A stretch of DNA of 15,207 nucleotides from JBGOTP01 sp041476545 (lineage in GTDB: Bacteria > Acidobacteriota > Vicinamibacteria > Vicinamibacterales > CAVVIG01): the NCBI GenBank assembly GCA_041476545.1, contig JBGOTP010000085.1, positions 1-15,207 on the forward strand. Reading direction: 5' to 3'. Below, one piece after another: positions 6,889-14,362 of this stretch (positions are counted from its first letter, which is position 1; each line of letters begins with the position of its first letter). The notes beneath the pieces were generated by a model. That model had not been told where the DNA came from and made no database searches. It saw nothing but the letters and a program-made list of their open reading frames with translations. The translations under genes and the position numbers were made by a program.

Positions 6889-8315
6889 GACCCACTGACG
6901 ACGGGCTCGATCTTGTCGAGCTTCAAGGCGAGCTGCAGGTACGTCTTCTCGTCGCGCGGGAACTCAACCGGATAGATCCCCGTGTAGCATGAGCTGCAGT
7001 AGCCCTTCTGCCCGGCGCCAACGGCCGTCATCATCCCCTCGAGACTCAGGTACCCCACGCTGTCCGCGCCGAGATAGGTCCGAATCTCCTCGAGCGTATG
7101 CGTGGCCGCAATGAGCTCCGAACGAACAGGCGTGTCGACACCATAGAAGCAGGGCGAAATCGTCGGAGGGCAACTGATGCGGATGTGCACTTCCCTGGCG
7201 CCCTTCTCACGCACCATCCTGACGATCTTGCGACTGGTCGTGCCGCGCACGATCGAGTCGTCGACCAGCACGACGCGCTTGTTGTCGAGAATGCTGTGCA
7301 CCGGATTCAGCTTCACCTTGACGCCGAAGTGCCGGATCGACGACTGCGGCTGAATGAACGTCCGGCCGACATAGTGATTTCTGATGAGCCCCATCCGCAA
7401 CGGGATGCCGGACTCTTCGTGGAATCCCATGGCGGCGCAGACACCGGAGTCGGGCACCGGCACCACGACATCGGCAGCGACCGGCTGTTCACGCGCCAGG
7501 ATGCGTCCGAGATTCGTGCGAATTTCGTTCACGCTCTTGCCGAAGACGTAACTATCGGGCCTGGCGAAATACACGTGCTCGAACACGCAGTGCGCCAGGG
7601 GCGCGGCGGGAAATGGTTTGATCGACCGCAGTCCCGCCGCATTGATCACGAGCACTTCACCCGGTTCCACGTCGCGCACGTAGGTGGCGCCGATGAGATC
7701 CATCGCGCACGTTTCGGAGCACACGACATACGCGTCGCCGAGCCGGCCGAGCGCCAGAGGCCTGAACCCGTGTGGATCCCGCACGGCAATGAGGTGATCG
7801 CGCGAACACATCAGGAACGAGAACGCACCCTGCACCTGCGACACCGACTCGATGACCGCCTCTTCAATCGTCGGGGCTTTCGAACGCGCATAGAGGTGCA
7901 GCACCACTTCGGTGTCGCTGCTCGACTGAAAGATCGATCCCTGGCGCACGAGTTCGGTGCGAAGTTCATCGGCATTGACGAGATTGCCGTTGTGACAGAT
8001 GGAAATCTGGCCGTGCGCGCAATCGATCAGAAATGGCTGGGCGTTCGACAGCCGGCTTTCCCCGGCCGTTGAATAGCGCACGTGGCCGATCGACAGACTG
8101 CCTGGAAGGGCGGCCAGCGTGTCGCCGTCGAAGACATCCGCGACGTAGCCCATTGCGCGCGACACGCGCAGCTGTGTGCCATCGGACGCCGCAATCCCGG
8201 CGCTTTCCTGGCCCCGATGCTGCAGCGCGTACAGACCGAGGTACGACATGTTGGCCGCTTCGGGATGGCCAAAGATACCGAAGACACCGCATTCGTCTCT
8301 GAACTTATCGAGCAT
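6885..8315 (-). CDS. purF: Amidophosphoribosyltransferase, Fe-S type
   Basis: PurF starts purine synthesis: PRPP plus glutamine gives phosphoribosylamine. The protein has 476 residues. A short propeptide (MLDKFRDE) precedes C9 in CGVFGIFG, the Ntn-type glutaminase nucleophile, so self-cleavage before C9 is expected. The PRPP loop is VVLVDDSIVRGTT (348-360). Four cysteines sit where the B. subtilis enzyme binds its 4Fe-4S cluster: C243 (AHCVFEHVYFARP), C389 (SPCFYGVD), and C440 and C443 (YCSSC). It is therefore of the Bacillus type, in which oxygen loss of the cluster inactivates the enzyme, not the E. coli type. The gene begins 38 nt after purL with its own ribosome-binding site and its TGA overlaps the start of the HEAT gene. 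Confidence 0.97.
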   Translation of the reverse strand: MLDKFRDECGVFGIFGHPEAANMSYLGLYALQHRGQESAGIAASDGTQLRVSRAMGYVADVFDGDTLAALPGSLSIGHVRYSTAGESRLSNAQPFLIDCAHGQISICHNGNLVNADELRTELVRQGSIFQSSSDTEVVLHLYARSKAPTIEEAVIESVSQVQGAFSFLMCSRDHLIAVRDPHGFRPLALGRLGDAYVVCSETCAMDLIGATYVRDVEPGEVLVINAAGLRSIKPFPAAPLAHCVFEHVYFARPDSYVFGKSVNEIRTNLGRILAREQPVAADVVVPVPDSGVCAAMGFHEESGIPLRMGLIRNHYVGRTFIQPQSSIRHFGVKVKLNPVHSILDNKRVVLVDDSIVRGTTSRKIVRMVREKGAREVHIRISCPPTISPCFYGVDTPVRSELIAATHTLEEIRTYLGADSVGYLSLEGMMTAVGAGQKGYCSSCYTGIYPVEFPRDEKTYLQLALKLDKIEPVVSGS

Positions 8316-8318
8316 GCG

Positions 8319-8323
8319 CTCCC
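8319..8323 (-). promoter_or_regulatory. Shine-Dalgarno sequence of purF
   Basis: GGGAG on the minus strand lies three bases before the purF ATG (8315). It is one of the clearer ribosome-binding sites in the cluster and fits with purF being separated from purL by a 38-nt gap, so that reinitiation alone would be less effective. Confidence 0.5.
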
Positions 8324-8342
8324 GTTTCGGTTATCGATCGAA

Positions 8343-8360
8343 TTCTACGCGTTCTACGCG
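8343..8360 (-). repeat. 9-bp tandem duplication across the purL stop codon
   Basis: TTCTACGCG occurs twice in direct succession on the plus strand (8343-8351 and 8352-8360). On the coding strand this duplicates GCGTAGAAx, so purL has two in-frame TAG codons, at 8354-8356 and 8345-8347. It looks like a simple slippage duplication at the gene end. Confidence 0.85.
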
Positions 8361-10621
8361 ACGCGGCGCACAAAATGCCGCTCGATCGCGGTCGACCACG
8401 CCGCTTCGGCATCGTGCATCGGCAGAACAAGGACCGTGCGGCCGGCCAGTGCGATGCGAAGGCGGTCGCCACCCGTCCGTCCGATCACCCGTGCCGGGAC
8501 AGCAGCGGCCGCCGCCAGCTCGAGCACGCGTGGGAGTGACGCGGAGGTCGCGGACACAAGGGCTCGCGTCGCCGATTCGCCGAACAGGGCAGCGGCCTCG
8601 TTCAGGGCGGTACTCCGGCCGACGTTCACACTGTCGATCGACACATCGGCTCCCATTCCCTCCGTGCCGAAGCAGCACTCCGCAAGCGTCACCGCCAGGC
8701 CTCCATCGGAACAGTCGTGCGCCGACCGAATCAGCCGGGCCTCGGCAAGCGCCACGAGCACCGCCTGCAGTGCGCGCTCCGCGTCGAGGTCCAGGGATGG
8801 CGGCGTGCCGCGCACCATGCCGTGGATCGTCTTGAGGTACTCGCTGCCGCCCAGTTCTCCGCGGCCTTCACCCAGCAGAATGACGACGTCACCTGCGGCC
8901 TGAAATCGGCGGCCGAGCACCCGATCCGCCTGTTCAAGCAGGCCAACGACGCCAATGACCGGCGTCGGGTAAATGGCGCTGCCGTCGGTCTCGTTGTACA
9001 GGCTGACATTGCCACCCGTGATCGGAATGTCCAGCGCCCGACAGGCGGCGCCGATGCCTTCAACCGCTTTCGCGAACTGCCACATGATCGCCGGCCGCTC
9101 GGGGTTTCCGAAATTCAGACAGTTGGTGGCCGCAAGCGGACGGGCCCCGGCGCACGCCACGTTTCTGGCCGCTTCGGCGACCGCAAGCAGAGCACCGCGA
9201 TACGGATCGAGGTAGCAATAGCGACCGTTCCCATCGACGGACATGGCGAGCGCCCGCGTCGTGCCTTTGACCCGGACCACACCGGCGCCCAGACCCGGCA
9301 GGTTGATGGTGTTTGTCCGGACCATGTGATCGTACTGCCGATACACCCACTGCTTGCTCGCCACGTCCGGCGAGGCCAGCAGGGCGAGCAGCGTATCCTC
9401 TGCGCGAGTTGCGCCCGATACCCCCGCGCGAGCAGCGGGCGCCGCGCCCAGTGCCTCGAGATCGAGCGCCTGCACTTCCGACAAATACGCGGGCGGTTCC
9501 ATCGGGCGCCGGTACACCGGCGCCTCGTCGGTCAGCGCGCGGTTGGGAATCTCGGCGACGACATCGCGGCCATTCTTTACTCGCAGTATGCCATCGGTCG
9601 TCACGCGTCCGATGTGGACCGCGTGCAGGTCCCACTTGCCAAAGACTCGCTCCACCTCCGCCTCTCGGCCCTTCTTGACCACGAGCAGCATGCGTTCCTG
9701 CGACTCCGAGAGCATGATTTCGTAGGGGGTCATGCCACTCTCGCGCTGCGGCACGAGCGACACGTCGATCTCGACGCCTGCGCCGCCGCGCGAACCCATC
9801 TCCGTCGTCGAGCAGGTCAATCCCGCCGCGCCCATGTCCTGAATGCCGATCAAGGCATCGGTCTGCATCACCTCGAGGCACGCCTCGAGTAACAGCTTCT
9901 CCATGAACGGATCGCCAACCTGAACGGCAGGCCGTTTCTCGGCGGACTTGTCGTCGAATTCCGCCGATGCCATGGTGGCGCCATGTATGCCGTCCCGGCC
10001 GGTCTTCGCGCCGACGTAGTACACGGGGTTGCCGACGCCTGATGCCACACCTTTGATGATGTCGGACGCCTTGGCAATACCGAGGCAGAAGACATTGACC
10101 AGCGGGTTGCCGGCATACGACGGCTCGAACATAATCTCGCCGCCGACCGTCGGAATGCCGATGCTGTTGCCGTAGCCCGCGATGCCGGCCACAACACCCT
10201 CGACGATGCGGCGGGTGCCGGGCGCGTCGAGCGATCCAAACCTGAGCGAGTTCATGAGCGCAATCGGCCTCGCGCCCATCGTGAAGATGTCGCGAATGAT
10301 GCCGCCGACACCGGTTGCCGCGCCCTGGTACGGTTCAATGAACGAAGGATGGTTGTGCGATTCGATCTTGAAGACAGCGGCCAGCCCCTCCCCGATGTCG
10401 ACCGCGCCGGCATTCTCGCCGGGGCCCTGCAGCACCCGCGGCCCTTCGGTCGGCAGTGTTTTCAGGTGCACCCGCGAACTCTTGTAGCTGCAGTGCTCCG
10501 ACCACATCACGGAAAAGATGCCGAGCTCGGTCAGGTTGGGCTCCCGGCCCATCAGCGAGACAATGCGCTCGTACTCCTCGGGCTTCAGGCCGTGTCGTTC
10601 GAGCGCCTGGCGGTCGATCAC
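8354..10621 (-). CDS. purL: FGAM synthase, synthetase subunit (small PurL)
   Basis: PurL converts FGAR to FGAM with ATP, using ammonia supplied by PurQ and the bridging subunit PurS. From the GTG at 10621 it has 755 residues, like the B. subtilis small form (742) and far shorter than the single-chain E. coli enzyme (about 1,295). Motifs include GREPNLTELGIFSVMWSEHCSYKSS (25-49), the IESHNHPS segment (86-93), GPGENAGAVDIGEG (66-79) and DMGAAGLTCST. The GTG overlaps the purQ stop (GTGA). The frame stays open to an ATG at 10762, but that would place 47 non-conserved residues over purQ, while VIDRQALERHGLKPEEYERI is the family start. The gene ends in a duplicated stop region. Confidence 0.97.
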   Translation of the reverse strand: MIDRQALERHGLKPEEYERIVSLMGREPNLTELGIFSVMWSEHCSYKSSRVHLKTLPTEGPRVLQGPGENAGAVDIGEGLAAVFKIESHNHPSFIEPYQGAATGVGGIIRDIFTMGARPIALMNSLRFGSLDAPGTRRIVEGVVAGIAGYGNSIGIPTVGGEIMFEPSYAGNPLVNVFCLGIAKASDIIKGVASGVGNPVYYVGAKTGRDGIHGATMASAEFDDKSAEKRPAVQVGDPFMEKLLLEACLEVMQTDALIGIQDMGAAGLTCSTTEMGSRGGAGVEIDVSLVPQRESGMTPYEIMLSESQERMLLVVKKGREAEVERVFGKWDLHAVHIGRVTTDGILRVKNGRDVVAEIPNRALTDEAPVYRRPMEPPAYLSEVQALDLEALGAAPAARAGVSGATRAEDTLLALLASPDVASKQWVYRQYDHMVRTNTINLPGLGAGVVRVKGTTRALAMSVDGNGRYCYLDPYRGALLAVAEAARNVACAGARPLAATNCLNFGNPERPAIMWQFAKAVEGIGAACRALDIPITGGNVSLYNETDGSAIYPTPVIGVVGLLEQADRVLGRRFQAAGDVVILLGEGRGELGGSEYLKTIHGMVRGTPPSLDLDAERALQAVLVALAEARLIRSAHDCSDGGLAVTLAECCFGTEGMGADVSIDSVNVGRSTALNEAAALFGESATRALVSATSASLPRVLELAAAAAVPARVIGRTGGDRLRIALAGRTVLVLPMHDAEAAWSTAIERHFVRRVA

Positions 10622-11331
10622 GCGCGCCCCACCAGCACACCAGACTTCACGAACTGGACCACCGATTCGAAGATGATCAGACCGTCGGCGCTGCCCAGAA
10701 TTGGCTCGCATGCCCGTTCGGGGTGCGGCATCAAGCCGACCACATTGCGGTTGTCGTTGCACAAGCCGGCAATAGCCGCGGCCGATCCATTCGGATTGGC
10801 CTCATCGGTCACATCGCCCGCGGCGGTCGTATAACGAAACACGACCTGGCGGTTCTTTTCGAGTCTGGCGAGCGTCTCCGGTTCGGCGAAGTAGTTGCCC
10901 TCGCCGTGCGCGATCGGAATCCGCAGCACCTGCCCCGGCCGGCAGGCGCCCGTGAAGGGCGTGTCCGTCTGCTCCACGCGAATGTGGACGTGCTCGCAAC
11001 GGAACTTCAAGTTCCGGTTGCGCAGCATGGCACCGGGCAGCAGGCCGGCTTCGAGCAGCACCTGGAAGCCGTTACAGATGCCAAGCACCGGACCGCCCCG
11101 ACCCGCGAAGGCCTGCACCTCGCGCATGATCGGTGAAAAACGGGCCATGGCGCCGGTCCGCAGGTAATCGCCGTGTGCAAAACCGCCGGGCAGGATCACC
11201 GCATCGGCGCCTTTCAGGTCCGTTTCCTTGTGCCAGATGAGATCCGCCGACTGACCGAGCACGTGCGTCGCGGCGTGGTACGCATCGTGATCGCAATTCG
11301 AACCGGGAAACACGATGACGGCGAATTTCAT
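10618..11331 (-). CDS. purQ: FGAM synthase, glutaminase subunit
   Basis: PurQ is a class I glutamine amidotransferase that feeds ammonia to PurL. The protein has 237 residues (B. subtilis 227). The nucleophile is C86 in GICNGFQ, and the partners are H203 and E205 in MPHPERA. The start MKFAVIVFPGSNCDHDAY is standard. The ATG at 11331 follows GAGAGCTGATT on the coding strand, a weak purine-rich site that belongs to the heptad repeat described below. The TGA overlaps the purL GTG by four bases, so PurQ and PurL should be made together, whereas purS is separated by a 122-nt repeat spacer. Confidence 0.97.
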   Translation of the reverse strand: MKFAVIVFPGSNCDHDAYHAATHVLGQSADLIWHKETDLKGADAVILPGGFAHGDYLRTGAMARFSPIMREVQAFAGRGGPVLGICNGFQVLLEAGLLPGAMLRNRNLKFRCEHVHIRVEQTDTPFTGACRPGQVLRIPIAHGEGNYFAEPETLARLEKNRQVVFRYTTAAGDVTDEANPNGSAAAIAGLCNDNRNVVGLMPHPERACEPILGSADGLIIFESVVQFVKSGVLVGRA

Positions 11332-11335
11332 AATC

Positions 11336-11436
11336 AGCTCTCGGCTATCAGCTGTCAGCTGTCAGCTATCAGTTCTCGCGGCTATCAGCTTCAATCGGCC
11401 ATCCTGCTGAGAGCCGACAGCTGAGAGCCGACAGCT
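11336..11436. repeat. Degenerate heptanucleotide repeats forming a long inverted repeat between purS and purQ
   Basis: On the plus strand 11336-11377 is six tandem heptamers of the form (A/G)G(C/T)TNTC: AGCTCTC, GGCTATC, AGCTGTC, AGCTGTC, AGCTATC and AGTTCTC. Another GGCTATC follows at 11380-11386. At 11406-11433 there are two exact copies of the 14-mer GCTGAGAGCCGACA, which is two such heptamers on the opposite strand. Consequently 11336-11366 and 11406-11436 form an inverted repeat with 27 of 31 bases complementary, separated by 39 nt. In the purine mRNA this would be a long hairpin ending 4 nt before the purQ ATG, enclosing its weak ribosome-binding site. No T-run follows the stem, so it is not a plain terminator. 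Confidence 0.85.
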
Positions 11437-11463
11437 ACTCGATCACCCTACAGCTACTCGATC
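11431..11463. repeat. 14-bp direct repeat copying the 3' end of purS
   Basis: ACAGCTACTCGATC occurs at 11431-11444 and again at 11450-11463, a 19-bp period. The second copy includes the purS stop and its last codons (ATC GAG TAG on the coding strand). The first lies just downstream, fused to the end of the heptad repeat array. This suggests a short duplication took place when the array formed or moved in. Confidence 0.8.
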
Positions 11464-11693
11464 TCCACTCTATAGCTTTCGATCACCGGATTCGCGAGCA
11501 CTTTGGCGGCAACCTCCGACGCCAGTGCCGTGGCCTGCGCCGCGTCCGTCGAGGCGAGGTCGAGTTCGAAGTACTTGCCCTGCCGGACATCTTCCACTGT
11601 TAGGTAGCCGAGCGATTGCAGCGCGTCAGCGATCGTCCTGCCCTGGGGATCGAACACGGACGGCTTGAGCGTCACGAAGACTCGGGCGCGCAT
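11454..11693 (-). CDS. purS: FGAM synthase, small bridging subunit
   Basis: PurS is the small dimeric subunit that bridges PurQ and PurL and helps pass ammonia in the three-part FGAM synthase. The protein is 79 residues (family about 80-85). It begins MRARVFVTLKPSVFDPQGRTI and contains the recognisable ALQSLGYLTVEDVRQGKYFELDL (24-46). It ends VIESYRVEIE. A longer frame reaching 11885 would lie inside purB; the ATG at 11693 shares one base with the purB stop (TGATG), which fixes the start. Its presence explains why PurL here is the short form. It is followed by the 122-nt repeat spacer before purQ. Confidence 0.95.
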   Translation of the reverse strand: MRARVFVTLKPSVFDPQGRTIADALQSLGYLTVEDVRQGKYFELDLASTDAAQATALASEVAAKVLANPVIESYRVEIE

Positions 11694-13003
11694 CAGTGCC
11701 TCACGGACTCGGCCAGAAAGACCCGACCGAAAATGTCGTCGACGTGCTTGAACTGTTCGTTGAGATCGAAGGCGCGTTCGACTTCTGAAGGACCCAGGAC
11801 ACGGGCAATGTCGGCGTCGGCCAGCAGTAGGGCCTTGAAGTCCCGCCGTTCGTCGAACGAACGCATCGCATTCCGCTGCACCCATTCATACGCCTGCTCA
11901 CGCGACACACCCCGCATCGCGAGCGCCAACAGCACGGTACCGGAAAACACCACGCCGCGCGAACGCTCGAGGTTTTCGCGCATGCGCGCGACATTGACCG
12001 TCATGCCCCGCACGACCCGTGTGAAGCGCTGCAGCATGTGATCGAGCGCGATGAAACTGTCGGGCAGAATCACCCGCTCGACGGAGGAATGCGAGATGTC
12101 TCGCTCATGCCAAAGAGCGACATTCTCGAAGGCGGCCTGGCAGTTGCCGCGAATCAGACGGGCAAGACCGACGACCTGTTCGCAGGCAATCGGATTGCGC
12201 TTGTGTGGCATCGCCGACGAGCCCTTCTGCCCTTTCGCGAACGGCTCTTCCAGCTCGCCGATTTCGGTCTTCTGCAGCCCGCGAACCTCAAGCGCGAATT
12301 TCTCGAGCGAGGCCGCCGTAATCGCCAGCGTCGCCATCAGTTCCGCATGGCGATCCCGCTGAATCACCTGTGACGACACCGGCGCAGGTTCGAGGCCGAG
12401 CCGCCGGCACACGTCGGCTTCAATCGACGGCGGGAGATGCGCGAACGTCCCGACGGCGCCGGACAGCATGCCCACGGACACCGTGGATCGCGCCCGCCGG
12501 ACCCGCTCGATGTCCCGGCCGACCTCCGCGTACCACAGCGCCAGCTTGAGTCCAAGCGTGATCGGCTCCGCATGGACACCGTGCGTGCGGCCAATCATCG
12601 GTGTCCGCCGATGTTCGAGCGCCCGGTCGCGAATCGCGTCAGCCAGCGCCTCGAGATCTTTCAGGATGACGTCGCACGCCTCGCGCATCTGCAGCGCCTG
12701 CGCGGTATCGATCACATCCGAGGAGGTCATCCCGAAGTGCAGCCACCTCGCCGAGGGCCCGACTTTCTCGGCGACCGCCGTCGTGAACGCGATCACGTCG
12801 TGTTGCGCGACCTGTTCGATCTCCTCGATCCGGGCGACGTCAAAGCCACCGCGCTTGCGAATGTCGTGCGCCGCCTCGGCAGGGACAATACCGGCCGCGG
12901 CCATCGCCTCGGCGGCGGCGGTTTCGACGACGAGCCATGTCTCGTAGCGACGCTGGTCGCTCCAGATACGGCCCATCTCCGGGTGCGTATAGCGCGCGAT
13001 CAT
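11693..13003 (-). CDS. purB: Adenylosuccinate lyase
   Basis: PurB releases fumarate from SAICAR in IMP synthesis and from adenylosuccinate in AMP synthesis; it is a homotetramer of the fumarase/aspartase superfamily. The protein has 436 residues (B. subtilis 431). The signature GSSAMPHKRNP is at residues 261-271. H68, H89 (WLHFGMTSSD) and H141 (GRTHGVHAEP) fall at the same numbers as the active-site histidines described for the B. subtilis enzyme, and the serines of the signature loop (262-263) supply the catalytic base. The ATG at 13003 follows the M16 protease stop with no gap (TGAATG), and the TGA overlaps the purS start. Confidence 0.97.
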   Translation of the reverse strand: MIARYTHPEMGRIWSDQRRYETWLVVETAAAEAMAAAGIVPAEAAHDIRKRGGFDVARIEEIEQVAQHDVIAFTTAVAEKVGPSARWLHFGMTSSDVIDTAQALQMREACDVILKDLEALADAIRDRALEHRRTPMIGRTHGVHAEPITLGLKLALWYAEVGRDIERVRRARSTVSVGMLSGAVGTFAHLPPSIEADVCRRLGLEPAPVSSQVIQRDRHAELMATLAITAASLEKFALEVRGLQKTEIGELEEPFAKGQKGSSAMPHKRNPIACEQVVGLARLIRGNCQAAFENVALWHERDISHSSVERVILPDSFIALDHMLQRFTRVVRGMTVNVARMRENLERSRGVVFSGTVLLALAMRGVSREQAYEWVQRNAMRSFDERRDFKALLLADADIARVLGPSEVERAFDLNEQFKHVDDIFGRVFLAESVRH

Positions 13004-14272
13004 TCAATCAAGATCGAGTCGTTGGGGCGGAATCTCCAGCCCGTTCACATTTCCCAGGACCGTCGCGGACAACGAGCCGGCCGGAAACAGGTCGACCGCG
13101 ACGCGCTGTACATCCGAGGTCGTGACCGCTTCAATGCCTTCCAGTGTCTCATCGAGACCAAACTGGCGATCGAAGTAGATCTCCTGTCGCGCGAGGCGGA
13201 ACATCCGGCTGGCTGTATTCTCGAGGCTCAGCATCAGACTGCCCTTCAGGTGATCTTTCCCCCGTCGCAGCTCGGCTTCGGGCACCGGATTCTGCTTCAT
13301 GCCCTTGATTTCTTCGACGACCAGATCAATCACCTCGCCGACCGCCTCGTTCGAACATCCGGCGTAGATCGTAAACGAACCGGCATCGCGATATTCACTC
13401 ACCCCACTGGACACCGCGTAGGCCAGACCCCGCTTTTCCCGCACGTTCTGAAACAGACGCGAACTCATCGACCCGCCGAGGATCGTATTGAGCAGATAGC
13501 TCGCGAATCGATCGGCGTGATTCTGTGGATAGCTGCTGGCGCCAAGGCACACGTGACTCTGCTCCAGCTCTTTATTGCGGATCACCACCTTCGACACCAC
13601 GGCCGGTGCCTGCTCTCCGAACGGCTCCCCAACCGACGCCAGCGACCCGAATCTCTCGTTCACCAGATCGCGGACGCGATTGTGGTCGAGGTTCCCGACG
13701 GCCGACACGATCAGATTGCGCGGGGTGTAGGCGTTGACGAAATAGTCCCGCAGGAGGCCGTCGCTGAACGACTCTACCGTCTCGGGCGTTCCGAGAATCG
13801 GCCGGCCGAGCGGATGATTCTCCCAAAACCCCTGCGTGAAGATCTCGTGCACGAGGTCGTCCGGCGTGTCCTCGACCATCTTGATCTCTTCGAGGACGAC
13901 CTTTTTTTCCCGTTCGATATCGGCCGCGCTGAACCGCGGATTCAGCACGATGTCGGACAGGACGTCGAGGGCGAGCGGGAGGTGCTCGTCGAGCACCTTG
14001 ATGTAGTAGCCGGCGTACTCCTTCGCCGTGAAGGCGTCGAGTTGACCGCCAATCGAGTCGATCGCCTGGGCAATGTCCTCCGCGGTCCGGGTCGCGGTGC
14101 CCTTGAACAGCATGTGCTCGACGAAGTGGGCGATGCCGCCGCGCTCCGCCGTTTCGTGACGCGACCCGCGGGTCAGCCAGACGCCGATGCTGACAGACCG
14201 GACCTGCGACATTCGTTCGGTGAGGAAACGAAGGCCGTTATCGAGAACGTCTCTAACGATCGGTGAATTCAA
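13004..14272 (-). CDS. M16-family zinc protease (processing-peptidase-like)
   Basis: This 422-residue protein belongs to the pitrilysin/processing-peptidase family. The inverted zinc motif HFVEH has H49, E52 and H53. The third metal ligand expected about 76 residues later is most likely E129 in VVLEEIKMVED. Other family marks are GVWLTRGSRHET (30-41), LDEHLPLALDVLSDIVLNPRF (94-114) and the second-domain GGSMSSRLFQNVREKRGLAY. It resembles single-domain bacterial enzymes such as B. subtilis MlpA/YmxG and has no signal peptide, so it is probably cytosolic. The start is a TTG (14272) without a convincing ribosome-binding site. No ATG or GTG lies in frame before the upstream TAG, and the next Met (21) would cut off the first strand. 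It is the first gene of the purine cluster and abuts purB. Confidence 0.92.
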   Translation of the reverse strand: MNSPIVRDVLDNGLRFLTERMSQVRSVSIGVWLTRGSRHETAERGGIAHFVEHMLFKGTATRTAEDIAQAIDSIGGQLDAFTAKEYAGYYIKVLDEHLPLALDVLSDIVLNPRFSAADIEREKKVVLEEIKMVEDTPDDLVHEIFTQGFWENHPLGRPILGTPETVESFSDGLLRDYFVNAYTPRNLIVSAVGNLDHNRVRDLVNERFGSLASVGEPFGEQAPAVVSKVVIRNKELEQSHVCLGASSYPQNHADRFASYLLNTILGGSMSSRLFQNVREKRGLAYAVSSGVSEYRDAGSFTIYAGCSNEAVGEVIDLVVEEIKGMKQNPVPEAELRRGKDHLKGSLMLSLENTASRMFRLARQEIYFDRQFGLDETLEGIEAVTTSDVQRVAVDLFPAGSLSATVLGNVNGLEIPPQRLDLD

Positions 14273-14362
14273 GGTGAAGCTCGCAGCAGGAACGCAGGTC
14301 CAGACGGGCCGACTCTAGATGCCGCAAACCGTTGACAGAGAAGGAATTACCAGCCCGTTCAC

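Noticed and set aside
10622..10762. purL starting at ATG 10762, adding 47 residues
   Set aside because: The extra residues lie within purQ and are not family-like; the GTG at 10621 gives the usual start and a GTGA overlap.
11336..11436. CRISPR array or intrinsic terminator at the purS-purQ repeats
   Set aside because: The units are contiguous 7-mers without spacers, so it is not CRISPR. No T-run follows the stem, so it is not a standard terminator.
12437..14266. A 609-codon open frame on the plus strand, antisense to purB and the M16 gene
   Set aside because: Both minus-strand genes carry complete family motifs. The antisense frame is rich in Arg/His/Asp with no recognisable domain, as expected from the reverse strand of GC-rich coding DNA. 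The same holds for the other long antisense frames over purL, purF, purM and tyrS.
14321..14337. CGCAAAC followed by CGTTGAC as a PurR/LacI-type operator in the pur leader
   Set aside because: The left half looks like an E. coli PurR half-site, but the right half needs an inserted base and mismatches. PurR of that type is mainly proteobacterial, and no second site is seen.
14273..14362. A purine riboswitch or B. subtilis-type PurBox before the purine cluster
   Set aside because: The approximately 84-nt leader has no conserved purine-aptamer core and no CCGAA-type PurBox pair that I could find.
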